From Flavobacterium urocaniciphilum (GTDB taxonomy: Bacteria > Bacteroidota > Bacteroidia > Flavobacteriales > Flavobacteriaceae), in contig NZ_FOEI01000007.1 in NCBI RefSeq assembly GCF_900110615.1, forward strand, positions 1-64,000: a DNA stretch of 64,000 nt, given 5' to 3'. The notes below the pieces were generated by a model. That model had not been told where the DNA came from, searched no databases, and worked only from the letters and a program-made list of their open reading frames with translations. The position numbers and the translations under genes are program-made. Below are positions 35,979 through 45,068 of this stretch, piece by piece; the stretch's first letter is position 1, and each line of letters begins with the position of its first letter.

Positions 35979-37058
35979 TTAAAATGCACTACAACATCTA
36001 CTACAGGCTGGCAATTGTCCGCCGTTATTAATTAAATCTTCCCTAAAATTATTCAAAACAGTTGAATTCCAAATTTGTTTTAGGTTTTCAGAATACAAAT
36101 TCCCTAAAGTTAAATTGTAACATCTTCCGTGAGCAGGAATTACACTTCCATCAGATTTTATCATGATATTTGAGAAAACATCATTACAAATTTTTCCAAT
36201 TTTTTTCTCTGGTTTCAAGTAAAATTCAAAAAGTTTCTCTTTGCTTTCAATTTCAGGTGAAAAACTTATTGGGAAATTATTTTTTACTTTTTTTATTGTG
36301 TTTATTTCTTCCCAAAGCAAATCTAAATTATAATTGTCAATATTAATTTCTTCAATATTTGAAGCTGTTGCTTCATATTTTGACTTCCAAATTAAATTAT
36401 GAGAATCTGCAATGGATTGAGTGGTGAAATTCGTGTGCATAAATCCAATTTGTTTTAAAGGGAAACCTTTAAAAAATCTTACAAATTCTTCTAAAAAACC
36501 AATGTTCCATTCTGTTATCACACAAAATACAGAAATGGATTGTTTTGGATTAATTCGTAAAATTTCTTCAATTCCATCAACAGCTTTTTGAAAAGATTTA
36601 GTGTGTCCTCTTATTTCATTATGAATTTCTTGTGGACCATCTAATGAAATAAATAAATCAGATAAACCGCCATTTATTAGTTTTGACGCATTTTGTTTTA
36701 AAGTTAATGCATTTGTTGTAATTGTGGTTTTTATTTTTTTATTTTTTGCATATTCTAATGATTCTTGTAAATGAGGATAAACAAGTGGTTCAGTAAAAGC
36801 ATAACCTAATTTTGAATTTGGATAATAAAGCGCCATTTGATCAATAATTTTCTTAATCAACTCTAAAGGCATATTTAATGGATGAGTACCAATAAGATTT
36901 TGAGCAAAATTTGTATCTAAAGTTTTGGTTCCAACATCACACATTTTGCAATGTAAATTACAAACATTATTTACACCCAAAACAATCCAATCTGGTGAGA
37001 AAAAATAGTTTTTGGGTAAAACTTTTTGGTTTACTTTTTTTAGTATAGTATTAATCAT
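35979..37058 (-). CDS. SPASM-domain radical SAM enzyme
   Basis: The 359-residue protein has radical SAM cysteines Cys33, Cys37 and Cys40 (NVCNLHCKMCDVG), a core with GYAFTEPLVYPHLQESLEYA and LFISLDGPQEIHNEIRGH, and a C-terminal SPASM region. Its cysteines appear in KICNDVFSNIM, HGRCYNL and ACSRCCSAF, giving auxiliary Fe-S clusters. SPASM proteins mature peptides or oxidise alcohols on sugars and other small molecules. No short precursor peptide gene lies nearby, so modification of a sugar or lipid is the likelier role here. Its ATG shares one base with the stop of the arylsulfotransferase-like gene (TAATG), indicating translational coupling. Confidence 0.92.
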   Translation of the reverse strand: MINTILKKVNQKVLPKNYFFSPDWIVLGVNNVCNLHCKMCDVGTKTLDTNFAQNLIGTHPLNMPLELIKKIIDQMALYYPNSKLGYAFTEPLVYPHLQESLEYAKNKKIKTTITTNALTLKQNASKLINGGLSDLFISLDGPQEIHNEIRGHTKSFQKAVDGIEEILRINPKQSISVFCVITEWNIGFLEEFVRFFKGFPLKQIGFMHTNFTTQSIADSHNLIWKSKYEATASNIEEINIDNYNLDLLWEEINTIKKVKNNFPISFSPEIESKEKLFEFYLKPEKKIGKICNDVFSNIMIKSDGSVIPAHGRCYNLTLGNLYSENLKQIWNSTVLNNFREDLINNGGQLPACSRCCSAF

Positions 37059-38509
37059 TAAAAATTGATATTATATTTTAAAGCTCTATACGAATAGGTA
37101 AAAGAATTTGGGTAATTACTAAAACTCATATCCAATACAATATTTCCATTCGAATTTATTTCCGTAATGTCTGATTTATTTGCATTAACTTGAGAAGTAA
37201 CATTGCCACCCCAACCTATAAAATAATTGCCATTGCTTAGTTTTTGAGCTGAACCCATGATGTCGAAATATCTTCCGGTTTCGGTATATCCTTTTGCAAT
37301 TGTTGCATTAAAATTTGTTTCATCAATATCAAATTCTACCAATCTAGATTGTTTTGGGTTTTTCGTTACACCATTATCAAAAAGCAATAAATTTCCATTA
37401 CTTAAAATCGTAGCATGATGTGGATGTGAAATTATATTGTTTCCCGTTAAGTAGAAATCGCTATTGCTACCACCAAAGCGCCACATAATTTGTCCGTTGG
37501 TTCTGTTGATTTTAATAATTTGATTCGTATGTCGAGCCGAAACAATAAAATTATTGTCAATTGGATCAATATTTATTGAATTAAAATGAAAATAATCAAC
37601 TCTCGGATTCGTAGTAAATTGTTGGTAATAAATGGGATCGGTATGTTGTAAAAATTCTGGAAAATCTGCCGAATTCCATTCGAATATAACTTGTCCGTTT
37701 ATAATTTCTTGAAAAACAAAATCGACTAATTCAACCGAATTCGATCCGCCATATGCTGTCATGTCTACTCCAGGACGATAAACATATGCGGGTAAAATAT
37801 AATGATTGTCATCAAAATAAATACAATCATGATTGTCGGTTCTAATGTATCCATGATTGTTGTTTGGTAACAATTCGAGTTGATTAATTTCCTCAAATTT
37901 TTCATTCATAATTATGATTTTTCCTAAAGTATGATCGTTATAGGAAAATCTTTTTTGACCACTATTCGTTTCAAAATATTTGAAATTGATAATTTGATTG
38001 TTTGATTTTTTATAATAAACCGGAAAACCATCGTTATTTAAAATAGCAATATAATTGGTTGGATTAGGATTGGTATTCGATAAATGAAATTGATTGATTA
38101 AAATATAACCATCAGAAGGATTGTTTTTAGTGATAACATTTATAGCTGGCATGTCTGAAGGCATGTAATGAATTGTATAAATTATCGCTTCGGCATTTTC
38201 ATTATACGATTTTATAACAATGTCATCGCCAGGTTGTAATTGAATGCTAGTAATATTAGAAATTACTTTCTGATTGTTAATGTAAATTACTTTTTGAGAA
38301 TCGAAATTATCAATAGTAATGTCAATTAAATTTAAAGTGTTTAAAGAAGTAATGTAATAATCTTTCACTGCTGGATTAAAAGCAGGATAAAGTTCTCCTG
38401 TTGAAACATGCAAAGAAGAAATGGTATTATCTATTTTTAAGTCCTCTTCAGAACAAGAAATAAATAAAATGGAACTAAAAATTAAAAGCAAAACGTTAAA
38501 GCTTTTCAT
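37058..38509 (-). CDS. Arylsulfotransferase-like lipoprotein with cadherin-like domain
   Basis: The 483-residue lipoprotein (signal sequence ending SILFISCSEED) is therefore anchored outside the cytoplasm. Residues about 30-110 (ISSLHVSTGELYPAFNPAVK) match the cadherin-like beta-sandwich domain found on many surface proteins. The rest is a beta-propeller of the arylsulfotransferase (ASST) type: NNHGYIRTDNHDCIYFDD, VDYFHFNSINIDPIDNNFIV, SARHTNQIIKI, GQIMWRFGG and SHPHHATILSNGNLLLFDNG. The conserved His residues fit the catalytic and substrate-binding positions of ASST, which moves sulfate between phenolic groups without PAPS. The sulfate donor and acceptor are unknown, and members lacking sulfotransferase activity exist. 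It overlaps the flippase gene by 14 bp. Confidence 0.85.
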   Translation of the reverse strand: MKSFNVLLLIFSSILFISCSEEDLKIDNTISSLHVSTGELYPAFNPAVKDYYITSLNTLNLIDITIDNFDSQKVIYINNQKVISNITSIQLQPGDDIVIKSYNENAEAIIYTIHYMPSDMPAINVITKNNPSDGYILINQFHLSNTNPNPTNYIAILNNDGFPVYYKKSNNQIINFKYFETNSGQKRFSYNDHTLGKIIIMNEKFEEINQLELLPNNNHGYIRTDNHDCIYFDDNHYILPAYVYRPGVDMTAYGGSNSVELVDFVFQEIINGQVIFEWNSADFPEFLQHTDPIYYQQFTTNPRVDYFHFNSINIDPIDNNFIVSARHTNQIIKINRTNGQIMWRFGGSNSDFYLTGNNIISHPHHATILSNGNLLLFDNGVTKNPKQSRLVEFDIDETNFNATIAKGYTETGRYFDIMGSAQKLSNGNYFIGWGGNVTSQVNANKSDITEINSNGNIVLDMSFSNYPNSFTYSYRALKYNINF

Positions 38510-39641
38510 TTTTATTTTCTTTTAATATTAGTAACAAATATAACCATTGTGAAATACATACAGAAATTACAACACCTAAAATTCTAAAGTGTGGAATGAA
38601 GAAAAACGCTAAAATTATATTCAAAATAACGATGATGAAACTATATTGCATTATAATTTTTTCTTTTTCTTTTCGATAAAATTGTAAAATGTCAATCGTA
38701 TAAATAAAAGTAGGTATAGTTGATAATGCAGCAAATAAATAGATGAATATAGAGAATTCAATTTGTAGCGCATTTTTTAAAAAAATCCATATTGATAATG
38801 TAGCAACACTAATAATTGGAAGAGTAAGCAGAAGAATTTTCGATTTAATTTTCGAAATTGAAAATTCTGGTAATCGAAATAAGTGTTTGTTGATGGGTAA
38901 AACTAAATAAGCAGGAATGGATTGAAGAATAATGAAACAATTCATTAATATTTGATATTCAGATAATTCCTTTTTCGAGAAAAAATAATTAACTACATAA
39001 ATATCGCATTTTGAAGCTAACCAACCACTAAACCCAATTAAAAAAAATGGTAAGGTTTTGTAAAGATTTTGAAATGAAAAATTTAATGATACAATTTTGA
39101 AATTCAATTTTAAAAAGCCAAATAAAATTAGATTTTTAATTAGAAAACTAAAGCAAAAAAGTAATAAAATAGTAGATAATTCAAAATGTGGATTAAAATA
39201 AAATCCAATGAAAAGAATGATCATTCCGACAATTTCAGCAATAAATTGTAATTCGAGTTTCTGTTTATACACAACTAAAATCTCATAACTATTGTAAATG
39301 AAAATGAGTAGTATAGCTAAAATTGAATATACCGAAATTGTGATAGGATAAAAAGCAAACAAAGAAAAACTTGGAAGTAGCAATACACTTCTTTCAATTA
39401 AATTAGAATAAAATACCGATAGATAATTGGAAGTGTTTTTAGTTAATTCTTTAATCAAGTAGTTTTGACCCGACCATTTTGCTAGAAACGCTAATAAGTA
39501 AATCCAAATTGAAAGAGAAATGAATGTTCCCCAATTCTCTTTTCCATAAAACTTAATTCCAAAAAATAGAATTGAAAAATTAAAAAGTGGTAAAGAAACC
39601 AATTTTAAAATACTAAAGAAAAGTTGTAAAAATCTATTCAT
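38496..39641 (-). CDS. Polysaccharide/lipid flippase-like membrane protein
   Basis: The 381-residue protein has about 10-12 hydrophobic helices (for example YLLAFLAKWSGQNYLIKEL, FLIGFSGWLASKCDIYVV and a final IIVILNIILAFFF). Length, helix pattern and the GKENWGTFISLSIWIY start resemble Wzx/MATE-type oligosaccharide flippases, though it is shorter than the usual 400-480 residues. The gene sits between a glycosyltransferase and the ASST-like lipoprotein, so it probably moves a lipid-linked cluster product to the periplasmic side. It overlaps the GT4 gene by 8 bp. No Wzy-type polymerase is seen next to it. Confidence 0.78.
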   Translation of the reverse strand: MNRFLQLFFSILKLVSLPLFNFSILFFGIKFYGKENWGTFISLSIWIYLLAFLAKWSGQNYLIKELTKNTSNYLSVFYSNLIERSVLLLPSFSLFAFYPITISVYSILAILLIFIYNSYEILVVYKQKLELQFIAEIVGMIILFIGFYFNPHFELSTILLLFCFSFLIKNLILFGFLKLNFKIVSLNFSFQNLYKTLPFFLIGFSGWLASKCDIYVVNYFFSKKELSEYQILMNCFIILQSIPAYLVLPINKHLFRLPEFSISKIKSKILLLTLPIISVATLSIWIFLKNALQIEFSIFIYLFAALSTIPTFIYTIDILQFYRKEKEKIIMQYSFIIVILNIILAFFFIPHFRILGVVISVCISQWLYLLLILKENKNEKL

Positions 39642-40677
39642 GGTATACTTTTAAATAGTTTTCTACTGTTTTTTCAATCGTAAACGGATTATTGAAATTT
39701 TCTGAAAAAGAAATTGACAATGCTTTTTTACAAGCAGAAATCATTTCTTCTTTAGTTTCAGCAAGTAGCCAATTTTCTGTAGGAACTACACAACCAACAT
39801 TTTTAGAAACAATTAAAGTATTACTTTCTATGGCTTCAGGAAAAATCATTCCGAAACTTTCAAAACTGCTAGTGTGTAATAATACTTTTGCCTTTGATAC
39901 TTGTTCTAACGTTTCTTGATAAGGCAATAAACCAGTGAAAGTTATAGTGTTTTCCAGATTTAAATTTTTTATTTTTTCTTGTAGTTTTTCTTTTTCAATT
40001 CCTTCTCCAATAAGTTGTGCTCTAATTGGTGTACTTTTATATAATTCAAAAATAACTTCTATAAAAAGTTCGTAATTTTTTAATGGAATTAAAGAACCAA
40101 CGCCAATAATATCAATGGTTTTTGTTTTCGTTTTAGAAAATTTTGTTTTGCTAATTCCCCAAGAAATAATATCCGGTTGCAACAAATAATTTTTAAAAAA
40201 ATGTTGTTGTTGAAAGCTACTTAAACAAATCAGCTTCATGTTCTGTACGGGAAGCAATTTCGAATATAAATTCTTCTTTTTTACATCTCGACCCATCAGT
40301 GTGCAAATGTGTTTTATGTTGTATTTGTTTGAAAATAAATTCCCTACAAAAGCACATTCGCCTAACCAAAAACTATGCAATATTGATATTGGAAGTTCTG
40401 CATTTAGTTTTTTTAATATTTGAAAAGCAGCATTCCAAATTTGAATTTTTTTGAGTTTTTTGTTTTTTCCATTTAAAGGGATGACATTGCAATTATGCCA
40501 ATTATACTTTTTTTTAGTGTATGGAAATTGAAAAGCAATAATCGTAATTTGTAATTCAGGTAGCTCTTTTTTTAAAGCAAAAATATATTCTTGAAGAGCA
40601 GGAATAGTAGTAGTATCCGATTCATTTTGAGCAAAACCAGGTGTTAAAAAGACGATATGTTTTAAATTGAAGCTCAA
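39634..40677 (-). CDS. GT4-type glycosyltransferase
   Basis: The 347-residue GT-B enzyme has an N-terminal acceptor domain with LTPGFAQNESDT and a C-terminal nucleotide-sugar domain. The latter carries GVGSLIPLKNYELFIE, LIGEGIEKEKLQ and LLHTSSFESFGMIFPEAIES, the E-x7-E retaining motif of GT4. It is expected to transfer a sugar from an NDP-sugar in the cytoplasm. The start is a TTG, one nt after the stop of the FkbM gene; an in-frame stop is three codons upstream, and the next Met lies beyond residue 120. The non-ATG start suggests modest expression or coupling. Confidence 0.9.
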   Translation of the reverse strand: MSFNLKHIVFLTPGFAQNESDTTTIPALQEYIFALKKELPELQITIIAFQFPYTKKKYNWHNCNVIPLNGKNKKLKKIQIWNAAFQILKKLNAELPISILHSFWLGECAFVGNLFSNKYNIKHICTLMGRDVKKKNLYSKLLPVQNMKLICLSSFQQQHFFKNYLLQPDIISWGISKTKFSKTKTKTIDIIGVGSLIPLKNYELFIEVIFELYKSTPIRAQLIGEGIEKEKLQEKIKNLNLENTITFTGLLPYQETLEQVSKAKVLLHTSSFESFGMIFPEAIESNTLIVSKNVGCVVPTENWLLAETKEEMISACKKALSISFSENFNNPFTIEKTVENYLKVYHE

Positions 40678-40678
40678 A

Positions 40679-41515
40679 TTATCTTAGCCATTTTTTATTG
40701 GTAAAAATCAATTCATTATGCTTAATCAATGAAGGGTTTTCTACTAAATCAGTTTGTGAAATCATATCACCTTTATGTGTGTATATGAATTGGTATTTTG
40801 AAAATCCGTTAAATAAATTCTTTAATTTTTTGTCAATTTTATTCTTTAAAAAATTGATTTTGAAAATGTGTTCAATCTTTAAAATAACTTTAGTTAAAAA
40901 CCTAGATTGAATAAATTTTGCGTACAAGTTTTCATTTAAATAATTGTAATGAAAAGAAACATATAACGTTGGATAATTCAATTTGGATAAAGTTGATTCC
41001 AAAGTTGGTAAAATTAAAAATTCAGCGCCCTCAATATCTATTTTAATAAAACTAGTATTTGCGATATTGTTATCATGAATAAGTTTCTCAAATGTAATGG
41101 TCTCAATTTGATCTGTAGTTAATAAATCTCTTTTTCTTTCTAAAATACTTGAAGAGGATTCTCCATACTTTTCTCTGGCGAATAAATTTGTAACACCATT
41201 TACATTAGAAATGGCTTTTTTAATGGGTTTAATTTTGGCTTTAATTTCTGGGTTTAACCCAATGTTTTTTATCAATTCTGAAAAGCAGTTATTGTCAGGA
41301 TCAATTGCAAATACTTTGTTAGATTTATGAGCTAGATATAAAGTGGTAATGCCGTTCCAACATCCTAAATCGATTGTGTTTTGGTTTTCATCAGTGAAAT
41401 AATCAAAAATTTCAAAAGTATATGGTTCCCACAAACCAGAATTGATATGTTCATATAATTCTTGGTGTTTACCAGTAGCTATATTTAAAATAATATTGTT
41501 AATTGAAATTTCCAT
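40679..41515 (-). CDS. FkbM-family methyltransferase
   Basis: The 278-residue SAM-dependent methyltransferase has motif I TIDLGCWNGITTLYLA, FAIDPDNN and TSFIKIDIEGAEFLILPTLES, the FkbM signature with its DIEGAE Asp-Glu metal or SAM site. FkbM-type enzymes O-methylate sugars or polyketide hydroxyls. In this context the likely substrate is a hydroxyl on the cluster's glycan. The gene is flanked by GT-C and GT4 genes, 6 bp and 1 bp away. Confidence 0.9.
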   Translation of the reverse strand: MEISINNIILNIATGKHQELYEHINSGLWEPYTFEIFDYFTDENQNTIDLGCWNGITTLYLAHKSNKVFAIDPDNNCFSELIKNIGLNPEIKAKIKPIKKAISNVNGVTNLFAREKYGESSSSILERKRDLLTTDQIETITFEKLIHDNNIANTSFIKIDIEGAEFLILPTLESTLSKLNYPTLYVSFHYNYLNENLYAKFIQSRFLTKVILKIEHIFKINFLKNKIDKKLKNLFNGFSKYQFIYTHKGDMISQTDLVENPSLIKHNELIFTNKKWLR

Positions 41516-41521
41516 TTTGTA

Positions 41522-42928
41522 TTATTTTAAAGCTGTAATTTGATATAAACTCCAATCTTTATTAGTCAATTGCAGTTTTTTCAATTCACATTGATTTTGT
41601 ATTTGATTCCAATTAATTAATGGGTTTTTATCTTTCCAATCTTTTTCTAATTGCTTTTCATTTATTAAAATTAAAGCGTTTTTTTCATAAACCTTATATT
41701 TTTCGATAAATAAATTTTTGTAATTAAACTGTAATCCTCTTCCTTGCATAGCAACATCAATATCGAATATATAAAGCGTATTTCCTTGAAAAGGTTTCAT
41801 TTCTTTAACTATGCTTTTTTCTAGTTTATTTCTATCTAAAAATTGTTTCCCAAAATAAAAAGTAAAAGATAATTGGATAAAAAATACAACAAAATAAATT
41901 GGTTTTTTATAGTTGAAGAACGATATGATATTTTTTACTTGAGGATAAATTAAAATTACAATAAGCGCAAATGCTGGAATTAAGTAGCGTTTATTTTGAT
42001 AAGGAATACCGCCAATAAATAATGAAAAAACTAAAATTGAAACTGCTAATAGAATTTGATATTTATTCCATTTTCTAAATCTGTTTTTTATAGAATAGCC
42101 AATTATACCTAGTCCAAAAAACATAAAAATTGGATGTAAAAAAGTAAAACAAATATAAATTAAATTGATAAAATGGTTACTTCTTGGCCCTTCTTGAGTA
42201 ACAAAATCACTTTTAAATATGTTCAAAATGTTCCAGTTTTGTAACCAACTGTGTGATAGAAATTGTAAGCTTTTTTGCGATTTTATTACTATATGTGGAG
42301 CTATAATAATTAATAAGATTGGAATGGAAATTAGTAATAATTTCAATGGTTTGTCTTTCCATAATTTTAAAAATACCATAATTGTAATTGGTAATACAAT
42401 TATCCCGGTAGCGTATCTTGTTAAAAGGGCTATTAAACAAAAGCAAACTCCAATTAAAAATGAACGATCTTTAGACTTTTCTAAATAAACTAAAAAATGA
42501 TAAAAAGTGAGCAAAAGCAAACAGCAACTCAGCAAATCTGACATGCTTAATACACTATGAATTAATAAAATTGGTGAACAGCTAAAAACTAAAAATATCA
42601 GGATTGAATTTCCTTTTTCTTTATATATCAATTCAATAATTTTAGTTGCATAAATAGATGATATTATAAGGGAAAAAACGGAAATTAACTGTAATGCAAT
42701 TGGAGTTTTTCCTAAAACTAGCATTAAAAAACTTCCAAAAAGAGGATAGTAAACACCCCAGAAATAATCGCCAGGTAATTCTCCAGAAGTTAAATAATTG
42801 TGTAATGATTTTGTGTAACGAAAATATTCATATGCATCTTGTCCGTATAAACCATCAAAAGAGAATCCGAAATAACAGATAATCCAAAACAAAATTGGAA
42901 AGCAATAAATAGCATACTTTTTACTCAT
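41522..42928 (-). CDS. GT39-like membrane glycosyltransferase (GT-C fold)
   Basis: The 468-residue polytopic protein has about 11-12 TM helices. FDGLYGQDAYEYFRYTKSL lies in the first extracytoplasmic loop and provides the Asp expected of GT-C enzymes such as protein mannosyltransferases and ArnT. FVTQEGPRSNHF and GGIPYQNKRYLIPAFA lie in later loops. Such enzymes use polyprenyl-phosphate sugars and add the sugar outside the cytoplasm. It overlaps the radical SAM gene at 42925 by 4 bp (ATGA), so the two are translationally coupled. Confidence 0.85.
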   Translation of the reverse strand: MSKKYAIYCFPILFWIICYFGFSFDGLYGQDAYEYFRYTKSLHNYLTSGELPGDYFWGVYYPLFGSFLMLVLGKTPIALQLISVFSLIISSIYATKIIELIYKEKGNSILIFLVFSCSPILLIHSVLSMSDLLSCCLLLLTFYHFLVYLEKSKDRSFLIGVCFCLIALLTRYATGIIVLPITIMVFLKLWKDKPLKLLLISIPILLIIIAPHIVIKSQKSLQFLSHSWLQNWNILNIFKSDFVTQEGPRSNHFINLIYICFTFLHPIFMFFGLGIIGYSIKNRFRKWNKYQILLAVSILVFSLFIGGIPYQNKRYLIPAFALIVILIYPQVKNIISFFNYKKPIYFVVFFIQLSFTFYFGKQFLDRNKLEKSIVKEMKPFQGNTLYIFDIDVAMQGRGLQFNYKNLFIEKYKVYEKNALILINEKQLEKDWKDKNPLINWNQIQNQCELKKLQLTNKDWSLYQITALK

Positions 42929-44301
42929 ATAATTTTATTCAAAAGCATTAATCCACTTGCCAAAACCGATTTCACTTTCATTTTCATTCCCAGGAAACTA
43001 TTCTTGTTTTTTAAGCGTGAATATTCCACTTCATTCACGACTTTACTTACTGCATAGTTGTAAAATTTTCTAGGATACGTTCTTTTAAAATCAATTTCTC
43101 TGTCCGTTGAGGTTTCCCAATTCGGTTGAATCGTAATTTTATCTTCAATTTCGTTGTATAAACTCGTGCCTTTTATGGGATAAGCAATCGTAATGGTATA
43201 TTCTGTTGGATTGGCTTCTTTTAAATAGTGAATGGTTTTTTCAATATCTTCTTGAGTTTCTTCAGGATAACCAACCATTACAAAAGTTCCGGTTTCCATT
43301 CCTTTTGCATTGGTTTTTTGAATGGTTTCTTTTACTTGATTGATATCCACTCGGCGGTCCATCAAATCAATAATTTTTTGAGAACCACTTTCGGCTCCAA
43401 TCCATATTCGGAAACAGCCAATGTCTTTTAAAAGATCTAAAATTTCATCGTTTAAACGTTCCGCTCGCGTAATGCATTCGAAAGGAATAATCGCATCTTG
43501 TTTTTTCACTTCCGAATGAAATTCTGTTAACCATTTATGACTCACCGTAAAAACATCATCTACAAACCACAATGCATCCGGATTGTATTTTTCTTTCAGC
43601 ATTTTCATTTCGGCAGCTACTAAATTGGCTGGTCGTCTTCGGTAACTTTGTCCGTAAACCGCAGTGCTACACCATTTACAAGTGTACGGACAACCGCGTT
43701 GCGTAGAAATCGTCATCGAACTTTTTCCGTGATTCTTTTTCCAAGTATCTAAATAGTTTTGCATAGAAATGGCTTCCCGATTGGGCAATGGTAATTGATC
43801 TAATTCTTTAAATTTGGTTCTCGATTTGGTTTCGATAACCTGATTATTTTCTAAAAAAGCAATGCCATCAACTTCTTGTAAATCGGTTTGATTGATAATG
43901 GCGTTATAAAGTTCGAAAGTCGTTTCTTCGCCTTCACCGATAACTAAATAATCAGCTCCAGCTTTTAAATAATTTTCAATATTGTACGTAACATCCGGTC
44001 CGCCCAAAACAATTTTCGGAAAGTTATATATTGAAGTTTTTAGAATTTTGATCAATTTTATGACTTCAATCTTGGTCATTAAATTGGTGTAAATGCAAAT
44101 GACTTTTGGTGCTTTTTCTAAAATGAATTCGAGTTGGGTTTTCTGATTGGAAAACGTGCTATCAAACACCTCATTGTTTATATTTTTACTTTTAAAATAG
44201 CCAGAAACATACAGCAAACCTAATGGTGGATAAGGTTTCATGATCTTTTGTTCCTTCGGATCATCAGACAAATAATAAGCATGTGTAAATAGAATACTCA
44301 T
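42925..44301 (-). CDS. B12-binding-type radical SAM enzyme (cluster member 2)
   Basis: The 458-residue protein begins MSILFTHAYYLSDDPKEQ with the PYPPLGLLYVSGY motif typical of cobalamin-dependent radical SAM proteins. A Rossmann half follows (IVLGGPDVTYNIENYLKAGA, DYLVIGEGEETTFELY). The iron-sulfur site is Cys204, Cys208 and Cys211 (TQRGCPYTCKWCSTAVYG), followed by WFVDDVFTV, ECITRAERL, FRIWIGAESGSQKIIDLMDR and a C-terminal helical tail. It is a paralogue of 45065-46504, with a methyltransferase gene between the two. Known relatives methylate inert carbons or act on lipids and hopanoids; the substrate here is unknown. Confidence 0.92.
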   Translation of the reverse strand: MSILFTHAYYLSDDPKEQKIMKPYPPLGLLYVSGYFKSKNINNEVFDSTFSNQKTQLEFILEKAPKVICIYTNLMTKIEVIKLIKILKTSIYNFPKIVLGGPDVTYNIENYLKAGADYLVIGEGEETTFELYNAIINQTDLQEVDGIAFLENNQVIETKSRTKFKELDQLPLPNREAISMQNYLDTWKKNHGKSSMTISTQRGCPYTCKWCSTAVYGQSYRRRPANLVAAEMKMLKEKYNPDALWFVDDVFTVSHKWLTEFHSEVKKQDAIIPFECITRAERLNDEILDLLKDIGCFRIWIGAESGSQKIIDLMDRRVDINQVKETIQKTNAKGMETGTFVMVGYPEETQEDIEKTIHYLKEANPTEYTITIAYPIKGTSLYNEIEDKITIQPNWETSTDREIDFKRTYPRKFYNYAVSKVVNEVEYSRLKNKNSFLGMKMKVKSVLASGLMLLNKII

Positions 44302-45068
44302 TTTTTCTGCAAGGTTATGATGTAATGATCGGCATATTTTGAAAGAAACGACCAGTTTTTAATTCTCTTTTCTAAAAAATTTAAACCCTTTAGAAGCATT
44401 TTTTTGTTTTTAAAAAATGGTTCTAAATACGATGGCGGAATGAAAAAACCGATGGGTTTGACTTCTAAAATTTCAAAAGTTGCTTGACATAAATGTACAA
44501 TTTCTTTCGGATTATAATAGTAAGTTGCCACTTTTTCACCATCTACATTTGCAAATGCCACTTCTTTTTTTCTTCTGAAAGCATTTTTAAAATCGAATTT
44601 CAAAACAAAATAAAACTGTTCCCAAATGGTGTTTTTTGGCATAATCACTAAACAAATTTTCCCTTTTTCAGAAAGAATTTTAGAAGTAGATTGAAAAAAT
44701 GTCTGCATTTCTGTATTAGTTAAGCAATTCAAGCCACCAAAATTGGAAAAAAGAAAATCGTATGAATTTGTTTCTTGATTAAGGTTGTTGATGTCTAAAA
44801 CTTTAAAGTTGAGGTTTTCTAAATTAGTTTTAGATTGCGCTTTTGACACCATTTTTTCTGAAATATCAGTTGCAGTAACTGTCAGATTTTGATTTGCCAA
44901 CCAAATCGCATCTTCACCGGTTCCGCAATTTATTTCTAATACTATTTTTGTATTTTGTAAATACTTTTGAACGTTTTCATAAACCAAATGACGCTGTAAT
45001 GTGCCAATTTCAGTATGTGTGAAATTAGTATCGTACTTTTCGGCTGCATTATCAAAACTCGCTATCAT
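44298..45068 (-). CDS. Class I SAM-dependent methyltransferase
   Basis: The 256-residue protein has motif I VLEINCGTGEDAIWLA near residue 42, ATDISEKMVSKAQ (motif II) and YDFLFSNFGGLNCLT (motif IV), the layout of small-molecule methyltransferases of the Methyltransf_11/25 type. The C-terminal part is Lys- and aromatic-rich (PPSYLEPFFKNKK) and may touch the membrane. It is coupled on both sides by 4-bp ATGA overlaps to the paired radical SAM genes, implying that the three act on one substrate. Confidence 0.88.
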   Translation of the reverse strand: MIASFDNAAEKYDTNFTHTEIGTLQRHLVYENVQKYLQNTKIVLEINCGTGEDAIWLANQNLTVTATDISEKMVSKAQSKTNLENLNFKVLDINNLNQETNSYDFLFSNFGGLNCLTNTEMQTFFQSTSKILSEKGKICLVIMPKNTIWEQFYFVLKFDFKNAFRRKKEVAFANVDGEKVATYYYNPKEIVHLCQATFEILEVKPIGFFIPPSYLEPFFKNKKMLLKGLNFLEKRIKNWSFLSKYADHYIITLQKK

